This document shows positions 55,620 through 64,000 of a stretch of DNA of 64,000 nt, piece by piece. The position numbers were made by a program, and so were the translations under genes. Positions within the stretch are counted from its first letter, which is position 1. Each line of letters starts with the position of its first letter. Under the pieces are notes generated by a model, which saw nothing but the letters and a program-made list of their open reading frames with translations, had not been told where the DNA came from and ran no database searches. The stretch is from Cymbomonas tetramitiformis. Taxonomy: Eukaryota; Chlorophyta; Pyramimonadophyceae; Pyramimonadales; Pyramimonadaceae. The stretch spans positions 1 through 64,000 of the forward strand of contig LGRX02027135.1 of the NCBI GenBank assembly GCA_001247695.2, read 5' to 3'.

Positions 55620-56165
55620 ACATTATATTAAGCCTTATGCCCTTACTTCTTGTAATATATACTAATACATGTCGATCATCTATACAACCTTGCTCTTAAT
55701 GTTTATCATTATGTTGCATTGAAGCGGGAATTGATCCTTCCTTGCTAAAGGTGTAGTGAGCCTTGTTCAAAATCATACCCTTGCACAGATACGCACACAT
55801 GCGAGATATCATATCTGTGGATAAATAAAAACTGCTAAATGCTACCTTTGCCAAAACCGTGGTTTGTCATCGGATTCTTGGCCAGTCATCCGAAGCTACC
55901 GGAGATAATGACTGAGGTAGAAGGAGTTGTGATCCTAAGTTGTGCTTGACAAACATGACTAAATAAATTTCACATTAGTACGTGGCGAATTCATTCTCAC
56001 TCATCGCGATAGATGTTCGTCAAAGCGTGCGTACTGGACAAAAATATTGAGGAGTTGAGCAGACCGGTTAAGGATTATAAGTCCAATTCCGTTAAGCAGG
56101 GCCGCTCCGTTTGCATTAAAACAAGCCCCTTTGTTCGTTTATTATCGAAATCGGGCTCCCCATCA
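55620..56165. other. 3' untranslated part of the chromovirus
   Basis: About 550 bases without a gene between the pol stop and the first hairpin TIR element. A second piece lies at 57246-57747 and ends in the polypurine-like AAGAGGGGAGATC. Confidence 0.5.
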
Positions 56166-57241
56166 TGGCTACTGCCCCGCAGTCCTTGTGGTAGGACCAA
56201 ATCGACGATTTGGTCCTACCACGAGGACCATTGTTCCGATAATTTAATTGGCCATCTCCCGTGATTTGTGGTGTCTAACCAATGAAAGGTGGTATATATA
56301 GGTCCTATATTAATTTATTTGAACGCTGGTTTGGCCTATATCCATCCCATATATCCATGACGAACGCATTTCAAACCTCTACACTCAAATTTTCAAAACG
56401 GACTTTTTGGAACATTCAAAATGTGGCAAATTAGTGACTCATCTTCAATAATTTTTTACCAATCATATATCAACACTACACCTGCGCGGATACCATCAAA
56501 TTGACCTATACATATGTCCCAATCATATTTGGGCGGTAGGCCCGGTTGGAATGCATATATTGGCTCGTTGGCTCGTTGGCTTCCCCTCTAATATATTGGC
56601 TCGTTGGTTTCCCCCCCAAAACAGTGGTCACGCGAGCTGACCAGCCAGCCATCATAATTGCTTGCTAGAGGGCATATATCGCAAGGCTGGTGTGTGCAGC
56701 ACATTAAATCTTCAAGTATATATGTATTGCGAATTTCTGAAAGTCTAACATCATCCAAATATCTTATTTTTCGACTGACGTGTACATTTTAAAATGGATG
56801 AATGCCAATTTCTAAAGTCCGAAATTCACTAAATTCGGAATTTGCGTTGTGTTGAACATGCACCATGCTGAAATAGAGCGGAAATGATGATGAGGATGCG
56901 AAGTAACCGATTCAGTTATCTTATTTGGTCATAAACTCAAGATGTATAACCATGAGCATCACCGTGAGCCCCCCATGTGACTCCTAATACTCAAAATAAC
57001 GGGGTCCTTGTGGTAGGACCACCATTTTCTTCAAGCTTTTGGCGAAATTACACCCCTAAAGCGTGTCGTTCAACCACACACCTAAAGTCTCATGGGGGCC
57101 GCCGCTATAAGAAATAAAATTCATTTAACTCAAAAATATCATGTGCAAATGTTGCCTGTTCCTCAAATAGTCGATTTAGTGATCGAAACCGCAATTGCCC
57201 ATTGGTCCTTGTGGTAGGACCATGAATTTGGGTAGTAGCCA
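56166..57241. mobile_element. Hairpin TIR element, copy 2
   Basis: 1076 bp. Ends TGGCTACTGCCC and GGGTAGTAGCCA; target duplication ATCA at 56162-56165 and 57242-57245. Four copies of one hairpin: 56182-56197 and its inverted copy near 56212-56229, together forming a palindrome of nearly 50 bp; 57003-57020; and 57204-57221 at the right end. Hairpin GGTCCT-TGTGGT-AGGACC. No coding capacity. It lies in the 3' part of the chromovirus. Confidence 0.88.
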
Positions 57242-58052
57242 ATCACCGCCTAGGATCCTCCAAAGTAGCTTAAGAAGGGGAGGAAGAGTTGGGTGCACTA
57301 TATCAGGCCGAGAATCGTTCGAATATAATTCGTTATAATCGTGGGATCATCGATCGCGCAAAGGCGACGACGGCTAGCGCAAATAATCCGTAACGTAGAC
57401 TTCGGATGCTTTGAATCGTCTAGCACATACATGATAACGTGTGGATCAATCAGTAATCCAGCGTAGGATTGTATCGCGAAAACGCTCTTCATTGAACCTT
57501 GGAACGTCACTCAACGATACGATTTCCGGAAAGGTGGGCTGCATCCTAAGGACTGTATGGCTAAATGCCTAAGGTGAGGGACTAAAGTGGACTCAGTTCC
57601 CCCCAATAACCTAAAAACACCATGAGGGACGCCTCAAATCGGTGTAAGAAGACTGGTACCAGCAAGAAGCGACAACAACAAAGACATCAAAGACATATAC
57701 AAAGGTATGCCCGTTGTGAGGTCACAACTCTCTTAAGAGGGGAGATCTGTCAGGGTTATGACCGATGACATATGTGTCATACATGTCATACGTGTCATAC
57801 CTGTCATACATGTCATACCATGTCATGTCATGTCATGTCATATATATATTATGACAGTCGACAGTATGGTCGATCATGACTGTACAGGTCAAGTCGCGTC
57901 ATACATTTATGACAGTCGTCAGTACGGTCGACGATGACTGTACATGTCGCCAGATGATTATGTCATATCATCAGGCATCCCTGTCATCGAGAGTTCGTAT
58001 GTCGAACTCGAAGATGGCAAAGCAAAGATACATCTTGGAAACAAACCAAGAA

Positions 58053-60593
58053 TGGCTACTGCCCCACGGTACTTGAGATAGTACCGAAACGCGTTTCGGT
58101 ACTATCTCAAGTACCGAAACGCCGGATTTTTTTTCGATGCCCTCCTTTGATATGTGGATGCTACCCTTTATATATTGTTGCCTCAGGGACCCAAACTGAG
58201 TTGCCTTATGCGCCATTGGTCAATATATCACGTGTAGCGTTCCCAATGGATGCAGATTGCCACATGGGTAGTACTTTTTGATACATGGTGGTTCTCACTT
58301 GCCGTTCAAAAAGATGGCGCTCCTTTCGATTTTTTTGAAGCGGATTTGGGAACCAAACCAGCTCGGCAATGAATCAGATTGAAGATATATGTCATAGCCA
58401 ATGGTACATGCGGCCATGGGCCGGTTGGCATAATGACATTCGTTGTATATACGTGCGAATGATCCACCGCCCTACATGTATGTAACGACCTACCTAGCTA
58501 TCTAGCTAATCGGCGGGCACACACATAGTACACCATCGATCATCCTTACGGATGCCCTCCAATCATATATCGCATGCTTTTCGTTACACACCACATCCTG
58601 GACTATGAAACGCATCCAACGCACCACGAACAATGCCCGAGGTACACATTTTAAAACGAGAGAGGCGTTAGGGCATGGCGCACATAACATTAGTACGTGT
58701 ACATAACTAGTATGCGAGCGATCGTCCCTATGGGTGACCTAGCGTCGTATATCGCTCTAGCGTGTTTCGTAATGCTATTATAGACTACGACAAACATCAA
58801 ACGTATCGGAAGCGATGTCCTAGGTGCATGTTTGAGGTTCGGAGGGTGTCAGAGCCTAGCAGACAGAGCAACATCAACACTACGCGTACACAACTAGTAT
58901 GCGAGCGAGCGTCCCTACGGGTGACCTGACATCATATATCGCTTTGACGTGTTTCACAATGATATTATAGACTACGACAAACATCAAACGCATCGGAAGT
59001 GATGCCCTAGATTCATGTTTGAGGTCCGGAGGGTACCAGAGCCTAGCAAACAGAGCATTAGTACGCATACACAACTAGTATGCGAGCGATCGTCCGTATG
59101 GGTGACCAAGCGTCGTATATCGCTTTGATGTGTTTCATAATGATATTATAGACTACGACAACCATCAAACGCATGGGAAGCGATGTCCTAGGTGCATGTT
59201 TGAGGTTCGGGGGGCGCCAGAGCCTAGCAGACAAAGCATTAGTACGCATACATAACTAGTATGCGAGCGATCGCCCATATGGGTGACCAAGCGTCGTGTA
59301 TCGTTCTGATGCGTTTCATAGTGATATTATAGACTACGACAAACATCAAACGCATGGGAAGCGATGTCCTAGGTGCATGTTTGAGGTTCGGAGGGTGCCA
59401 GAGCCTAGCAGACACATCATTAGTACGCGTACACAACTAGTATGCGAGCGATCGTCCCTATGGGTGACCTAGCGTCGTGTATCGCTTTGATGTGGTTCGT
59501 AATGATATTATAGACTACTGTGACGAGCATTGCACGCATCAGGAGCGATGTCCTAGGTGTATCTGTGAGGTTCGGAGGGTGCCAGGGACTGGTTGACTGT
59601 GTATTGCGGTACGTACGCATAGCGAACATTCGCATTATGTGGACATGTTCCGCATGCCGAGTGTTACATATGAACTAAATGGAGTCCTATGATGGGTTTT
59701 TACCGTTATTTGTGAGCGCCAATCTGATTTTCAATTTTTTCATTTTTTTTTTTTGTCGGGGGCACCCTGATTATGTCGGGAAAACGCTATGCCGTGCCAA
59801 AAAAGCATACGAGAGTCATGTAGATGCCCTGTGATCTTTCAAATGTCATGTGTGACATATAATCATGATATATTACTTGATTATAGCTCAGACAACTCTC
59901 AAAATTGAGGGAGTTACAAGCGTTTGAGTTTGGGTTCGAGTTTGCACTTGGAGGGTGTATTTTGTTTTTAAAGGAAGCCACGGTGGGGATGCGAGAATCG
60001 TACGGCGAGGTCAAGAGGACACGCGAATATAGGCTGCCCACATATAGAATATTCAAGCATACATACATATCGATTTTTGGAGACCTTGAAGTGCACTATA
60101 TGTTGAGATTTCAGATCATTGTGCACGATGGCATACGGCCGTTTACCAAAAAGTCAAGCGTGAAATTTGGGGGAAATTCGAATTTCCCCATGGGTGGAGC
60201 TAACACGCGTAGGTGCGGAGGCCATGCTGACCTTCTAGTGGCATAATGTGCAACAAACATTTAGATTAGGTCCCAATGAAGAAACATGCCGATGTATAAG
60301 ACTTGGGATGACCGCCTACTAAGCCTAATGGGCCTCCGCGTGTTCGGTACTTGAGATAGTACCGAGCAAAACAATTAATTTTCAGGCATTGCACCCCTCG
60401 AAAGCATGGCATGTTTACACATGCAAAGTGGCGGTTGTCGTTGAAACCACCATAAACAATACATCAAATGGGTCCTAAATGATTTTTCTACGATGCCATT
60501 TAGACCATATAACCTGATAGCATGGCCTACATGATGATAAGCTTCGGTACTTGAGATAGTACCGAACCACGGGGCAGTAGCCAAGAACCATCT
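58053..60593. mobile_element. Hairpin TIR element, copy 1
   Basis: 2541 bp. Ends TGGCTACTGCCCC and GGGGCAGTAGCCA; target duplication AGAA at 58049-58052 and 60594-60597. A perfect 50-bp palindrome at 58067-58116 consists of hairpin CGGTAC-TTGAGATA-GTACCG and its inverted copy. Further copies lie at 60345-60364 and 60545-60564, exactly 200 bases apart. The interior holds the 181-bp satellite array and no convincing gene. Confidence 0.9.
58530..59635. repeat. 181-bp satellite array inside hairpin element copy 1
   Basis: The marker TATGCGAGCG starts at 58711, 58898, 59079, 59260 and 59441, giving periods of 187, 181, 181 and 181. Units share TATTATAGACTACGACAAACAT, of which TATAGACTACGACA is best kept, and GATGTCCTAGGTGCATGTTTGA. 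Degraded units flank both sides (from about 58530 and to about 59635). Confidence 0.9.
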
Positions 60594-61264
60594 TTAGCTT
60601 CCAGCATGCGCGGAACTCGCATGTGCAGCATGAACGAACTAGTCGTTATTACCATGCTGGTCGTTCAACCTACGTCTCGGGTTCACAACCCAATGGCGGT
60701 ACCATCTAAGATGATGGGTGACGTAGGTATAAAAGTGAGGAAGCGTTGTGCTTCAGCAGATCTTCTACGGAGACTGCAACTCACAACCCGCTATACTGTT
60801 ACACTTGTGTGTGCCGTTCAACAGCACAGTGTTTATTTGATATACTGTATACTGTAATATTTGTGGGCTCGCATATCAGCCCTAACATCAGACCTCAAAG
60901 TCCGAATGCTGGTTGCAAAAAGCAGGGTTGTTCAATGGGGAAACATTCTTCAGCATTCGGACGGCAGGAGCAATTGAACTTTTCCTTGAAGGAGCCGACC
61001 TGCAACAGGTTATGGGACAGGCATATTGGAAGACAGAGAGGATTGCTAGACATTATATGAAAGTGTGGCAGGTCTTGGGAATGTCATCCTCAAGGAAGAT
61101 AGAGAAAGTCTCGACGAAAGAAAATACAATACATGGAGCTGAATGCGGCACAATCATTCGTGCGGGTATTTGTGAGCCGTCGCAAAAAGTTCGGCAAGAA
61201 AATGCATAATCGATCTAAATGGAGGTTTTATGATGTTTGGAGAGTTACTAGGCCTTATTAGGGC

Positions 61265-62235
61265 AATAATAAGACCCCGTGAGGAATTTTTTTTTTTTTT
61301 TTTTTGGTGTCGGGCCGGGGCAAAAAACGCCGTTTTCAGCCATTTTGAGTGGGCGGGAAGGAGGATTTCCGCTAGGTGACCAACGCATGTTTGAAGTTCG
61401 GGGACCTTTCAAGGACCATCACGGCAACTTAGTGGAAGAAATGATGAGAATATTTTTTTTGGGTGCTCGCCGGGGCCAAAATGGTCGCTTTCCGTCTTCG
61501 AGCGGACCATTTTGCGTGGGGCAATAGAGGATTTCGCTTAGGTGACCAAATCACGCGTTTGAAGTTCGTGGACCTTTCAAGGACCATCACGAACTACTTC
61601 TAGTGGAAGAAATGATGAGAAATTTTAATTTGGGTGCTCGCCGGGGGCCAAAATGGCTGTTTCTGGGGCCTGGACAGGCCATTTTGAGTGCGCCGGTGCT
61701 AGAGGAATTGGATATAAGATCGGGATCGCGTGTTTGAAGTTCGTGGGATATTTTGGGGACCCTCACTAAACACTTTGTCGAAGAAATAATGAGAAAATTT
61801 TGTTTGGGTGCTCGCCGGGGGCGAAAATGGCTGTTTCTGGGGCCTGGACAGGCCATTTTGAGTGCGCGGGTGCTAGAGGAATTGGATATAAGATCGGGAT
61901 CGCGTGTTTGAAGTTCGTGGGATCTTTTGGGGACCCTCACTAAACACTTTGTCGAAGAAATAATGAGAAAATTTTATTTGGGTGCTCGCCGGGGGCGAAA
62001 ATGGCTGTTTCCGGGGCCGGGACAGGCCATTTTCAGTGCGCGGGTGCTAGAGGAATTGGATATAAGATCGGGATCGCGTGTTTGAAGTTCGTGGGATCTT
62101 TTGGGGACCCTCACTAAACACTTTGTCGAAGAAATAATGAGAAAATTTTATTTGGGTGCTCGCCGGGGGCGAAAATGGCTGTTTCTGGGGCCTGGACAGG
62201 CCATTTTCAGTGCGCGGGTGCTAGAGGAATTATTC
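61265..62235. repeat. 174-bp satellite array downstream of the recombinase
   Basis: The marker GGGTGCTCGCCGGGG recurs near 61461, 61637, 61806, 61980 and 62154, with a degraded unit at about 61300. Units include TTTGAAGTTCGTGG, GAAGAAATAATGAGAAAATTTT and CTGGGGCCTGGACAGGCCATTTT. The array may be the terminal region of the DIRS-like element or independent. Confidence 0.85.
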
Positions 62236-62467
62236 ATAATAACATCGGAATCAAGTGTGTGCACGTTCGAACCGTGGTGTTCGGCAATTATAACATGTAG
62301 AAAGTTATCAACATGCCACAATATATTGCAAGAATGAATGCAAGCATGAAAGCACACCATGCATGCATGCAACCATGTGCATGCATATTGCAAGCATGAA
62401 AGCACACCAACACTAGCAATACTCTAAAATAACATTAACAATACGTAACAAACACATTATGTCCTAC
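62236..62467. other. Short spacer with ATGCATGC-rich repeats
   Basis: Contains GCAAGCATGAAAGCACACCA twice (near 62340 and 62392) around ATGCATGCATGC. This is probably the 3' untranslated region of the minus-strand gene. Confidence 0.4.
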
Positions 62468-64000
62468 CTACCGCCGCCCAAAGTGTGGCCCCAACACATT
62501 GCAAAACTCATCAAAATTCAGGCTCGCATGGCTTAGATTAGGTTGGCCACCTCCTTGGTTGCCGCCCAGCATAGCAGCACGCAACATTTGCACCTGGTTC
62601 ACCGACATGGTGACGGACATGGTTGGCTCCACCCCGTGCGGTTGCGCCTGCAACATCAGGCTGTTCATGCTTCCCCCCAGAAAGGGGCTCGCATATTGCT
62701 GTCCAAGCCCCAATCCTTGCACCTGCGCAAGCTGAACCAGAGGGTTGTTGCCAGCCGGTCCCTGAGAAGGAAAGGGGTTCCCAGTCGGATACCACGCCAC
62801 CGGCATCGGAGCCACGCCAAAGCCCATACCAGCCACGGGAGGCTCAGACGCTACCGGCGGCGCAGTATCGGCAGCAATCGGCGGCGGTGTCTCGGCAGCA
62901 ACCGTCGGCGCGGATTCGGCAGCAATCGTCGCCGCGGATTCGGCGGGTTTCGCATGGGCGACGACAGGTGGTTCGGGTTCAGGCTGTGTTTCTAGCTCTG
63001 CCAACTCTCGCTTCAGTTTAGCAAGTTGCAGCTTTGCTTTCACGTCAGCGATCTTCCGCAGTATTTCCTGACTTGGTGTCACGACCTCCGCCTGTGACAC
63101 CAGTTCCATCAGGCCTGCCGCCCCCTCCTCCCTGCCGACGCTCACCCCGTCCACCGACCTGGTTTCCTCCGATGGCGTGCCTTGCCACAGATTCAGGGGC
63201 TCCAACGGAGAAAACATATCCTCCTCCCACCCTGCCTCCTCCGTAGCAGTAGCAATGGGTGTTGGCAAGGTCTCTTGCGACCCCACCGGAACCCCACGGG
63301 GACCAACCTGCCGCTTGGATCTGGTTCTCGTGGTAGTTGCCGCTGCCTCATCCGCACTCCTCTTCGTCCCTGCGACCTTCCCTGCCTTGGCCTTCTTCTG
63401 AGCAGCAGCAGCAGCTGCTGCCTCCTTCGCTGCCTTCTCAGCAGCAGCTGCTGTTGCCTTCTTCTGAGCAGCCGCCGCTGCTGCCTTTGCCTCCGCTGCT
63501 GCCTTTGCCTTCGCCTGCTGCTCTGCCTTCTTCGCTGCAACCTTGGCTGCCTCCGCTGCTGCTTTCCTGGTCGCTGCAGCCTTCTTTGTGGCTGCCTCCT
63601 TCGCCGCCGCCTGCTGCCTCGCCACCTCCTCCCGCTTTCTGGCCGCATTCTTGGCCTCCGCCGCTGCACCTGTTTTCGGGACAGCATCCGCTGGCCCCCC
63701 ATACACCGGCTTCAGCTCACCAGCCAGAAAGTCTTCTTCTTTCTTCCAGTGGTGATTGAAGCTGGCGACCTGCTCAAAAGTGCCCGCCTTGTGCGCCTCC
63801 TGAAAGCACTTGCAGGCTTCCAGCAGAAGATCAGCAGCCTCCTTCCTTGCCTCCTCCTCGATCATAATTTGCAACCTTTTTCCGCCTTTAGCCGTGAGGC
63901 TGCTCACTCGGAACAGCACCAAACGACGCTTTCCTGACTCCGCCCCCTCCAGACTCCACGGCCCATACACCCAGCAACCCACCCCGTTCTGCGGTTTCCC
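62468..64000 (-). CDS. Ala/Lys-rich coiled-coil protein, N-terminus outside window
   Basis: Open without stop from the right edge; no ATG at the start, so the gene begins beyond the window. About 510 residues: a short globular part (ACKCFQEAHKAGTFEQVASF), then about 130 residues almost only of Ala, Lys, Glu and Gln that should form a long helix or coiled coil, then TKRSADEAAATTTRTRSKRQ (likely nuclear signal), an acidic/Pro-rich middle with a second short helix (LQLAKLKRELAELE), repeats of (T/S)IAAE(S/T)(A/P)P, and a Gly/Gln/Met-rich tail ending NVLGPHFGRR. Family not recognised. Strand and composition differ from the transposons, so it may be a host gene. Confidence 0.55.
   Translation of the reverse strand, partial: GKPQNGVGCWVYGPWSLEGAESGKRRLVLFRVSSLTAKGGKRLQIMIEEEARKEAADLLLEACKCFQEAHKAGTFEQVASFNHHWKKEEDFLAGELKPVYGGPADAVPKTGAAAEAKNAARKREEVARQQAAAKEAATKKAAATRKAAAEAAKVAAKKAEQQAKAKAAAEAKAAAAAAQKKATAAAAEKAAKEAAAAAAAQKKAKAGKVAGTKRSADEAAATTTRTRSKRQVGPRGVPVGSQETLPTPIATATEEAGWEEDMFSPLEPLNLWQGTPSEETRSVDGVSVGREEGAAGLMELVSQAEVVTPSQEILRKIADVKAKLQLAKLKRELAELETQPEPEPPVVAHAKPAESAATIAAESAPTVAAETPPPIAADTAPPVASEPPVAGMGFGVAPMPVAWYPTGNPFPSQGPAGNNPLVQLAQVQGLGLGQQYASPFLGGSMNSLMLQAQPHGVEPTMSVTMSVNQVQMLRAAMLGGNQGGGQPNLSHASLNFDEFCNVLGPHFGRR

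Larger units (their letters stand above)
42473..60887 (+). mobile_element. Ty3/gypsy chromovirus-type LTR retrotransposon with nested inserts
   Basis: LTRs of about 600 bp begin TGTCAGGG and end CTAACA; target duplication TCAGA. Contents: a 3.2-kb leader, gag (interrupted by element C), pol (protease, RT, RNase H, integrase, chromodomain), two hairpin TIR elements (one in the 3' untranslated part, one inside the 3' LTR), and a purine-rich AAGAGGGGAGATC just before the 3' LTR. The LTRs differ at only a few places, so this is among the younger insertions, yet it was hit at least four times afterwards. Confidence 0.95.
57748..60887 (+). repeat. 3' LTR of the chromovirus, split by a hairpin TIR element
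   Basis: LTR parts 57748-58052 and 60598-60887 match the 5' LTR closely. The 2541-bp insert plus a 4-bp duplication (AGAA) lies between. The last bases CTAACA are followed by TCAGA. Confidence 0.95.
32061..61209 (+). mobile_element. DIRS-like (tyrosine recombinase) retrotransposon, multiply interrupted
   Basis: In order on the + strand: gag-like gene with zinc knuckle; type I RNase H, reverse transcriptase, second RNase H-like region and methyltransferase-like domain; tyrosine recombinase. This is the gene set and order of DIRS-order elements, which lack protease and DDE integrase. Inside it sit a GGTAA-rich element, two MITEs, Gag-only element B and an 18.4-kb chromovirus. Without inserts about 6.5-7 kb would remain. 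Terminal repeats of the DIRS element were not identified, so coordinates cover only the coding part. Confidence 0.75.
41865..61209 (+). pseudogene. Tyrosine recombinase of the DIRS-like element, split by the chromovirus
   Basis: Part 1 (41865-42472): N-terminal core-binding region and start of the catalytic domain, with TLRCKAMLLMDLYALK (candidate first Arg), EDYLLVMKNLGL and SPISRKQMNSD. Part 2 (60893-61209): FFSIRTAGAIELFLEGADLQ (box II Arg), AYWKTERIARHYMKV (Trp at the second His position, catalytic Tyr). The break is the 42473-60887 element with duplication TCAGA at 42468-42472 and 60888-60892. After joining, one further frame change is needed near 60910. The box II His is replaced by Phe in this reading. 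It would integrate the cDNA without target duplication. Inactive now. Confidence 0.75.

Noticed and set aside
63182..63937. Long Leu/Ser/Cys-rich plus-strand frames
   Set aside because: Complement of the Ala/Lys-rich minus-strand gene; pattern is a frame shadow.

Overview
This is nuclear DNA of a repeat-rich eukaryote. One host gene, GMP synthetase, has 15 exons joined by 14 canonical GT-AG introns. Around it lie decayed and intact transposable elements, many inserted inside one another. A green-lineage alga or related protist would fit the plant-like GMP synthetase, the chromovirus-type Ty3 element, the DIRS-like element and the Gag-only LTR elements, but this is inference and no database search was made.

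Layout. 1-9518: the right part of an EnSpm/CACTA element on the + strand. It has an OTU-like fragment, a repeat-bearing accessory gene, a decayed Tnp2-type transposase and a right end with GGTAA-rich subterminal repeats ending CTCAGTG. It is inserted in another gene whose 3' part survives at 9519-10114. 10379-15407 (minus): a CGGBP1/hAT-like gene with a Tudor-like C-terminus, split by a Gag-only LTR element (element A, 10919-14158). 15408-18406: non-coding DNA with a fold-back element. 18407-24646: GMP synthetase, 542 codons plus stop. 24647-29735: mostly non-coding. 29736-31457: one hairpin-bearing TIR element and a RING-H2 gene with a hairpin array in an intron. About 32061-61209: a large DIRS-like element (gag, RNase H, RT, second RNase H, methyltransferase-like domain, tyrosine recombinase). 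It has been broken by a GGTAA-rich element, two TA-flanked MITEs, Gag-only element B (38481-41779) and an 18.4-kb Ty3/gypsy chromovirus (42473-60887). The chromovirus carries Gag-only element C (46591-50672), which in turn carries a hAT-type MITE (49165-49904), and two hairpin TIR elements (56166-57241 and 58053-60593). 61265-62235 is a satellite. 62468-64000 (minus) is an Ala/Lys-rich gene cut by the window edge.

Target-site duplications (AACCC, TCAGA, ACCAT, CGGCAGCT, AGAA, ATCA) fix most insertion boundaries. Taking the insertions out in order rejoins the host frames, so the relative order of events can be read.

Most unusual points: (1) three different short-LTR elements encode only a Gag-like protein with a CX4CX6HX4C zinc knuckle and a conserved C-terminal membrane segment ending in Ala-Thr-Ala; (2) a family of TIR elements carries element-specific hairpins whose stems covary between copies and lie at a fixed 200-bp spacing; (3) a spliceosome-type intron lies in the integrase of the chromovirus; (4) the DIRS-like element has an additional type I RNase H before its RT.
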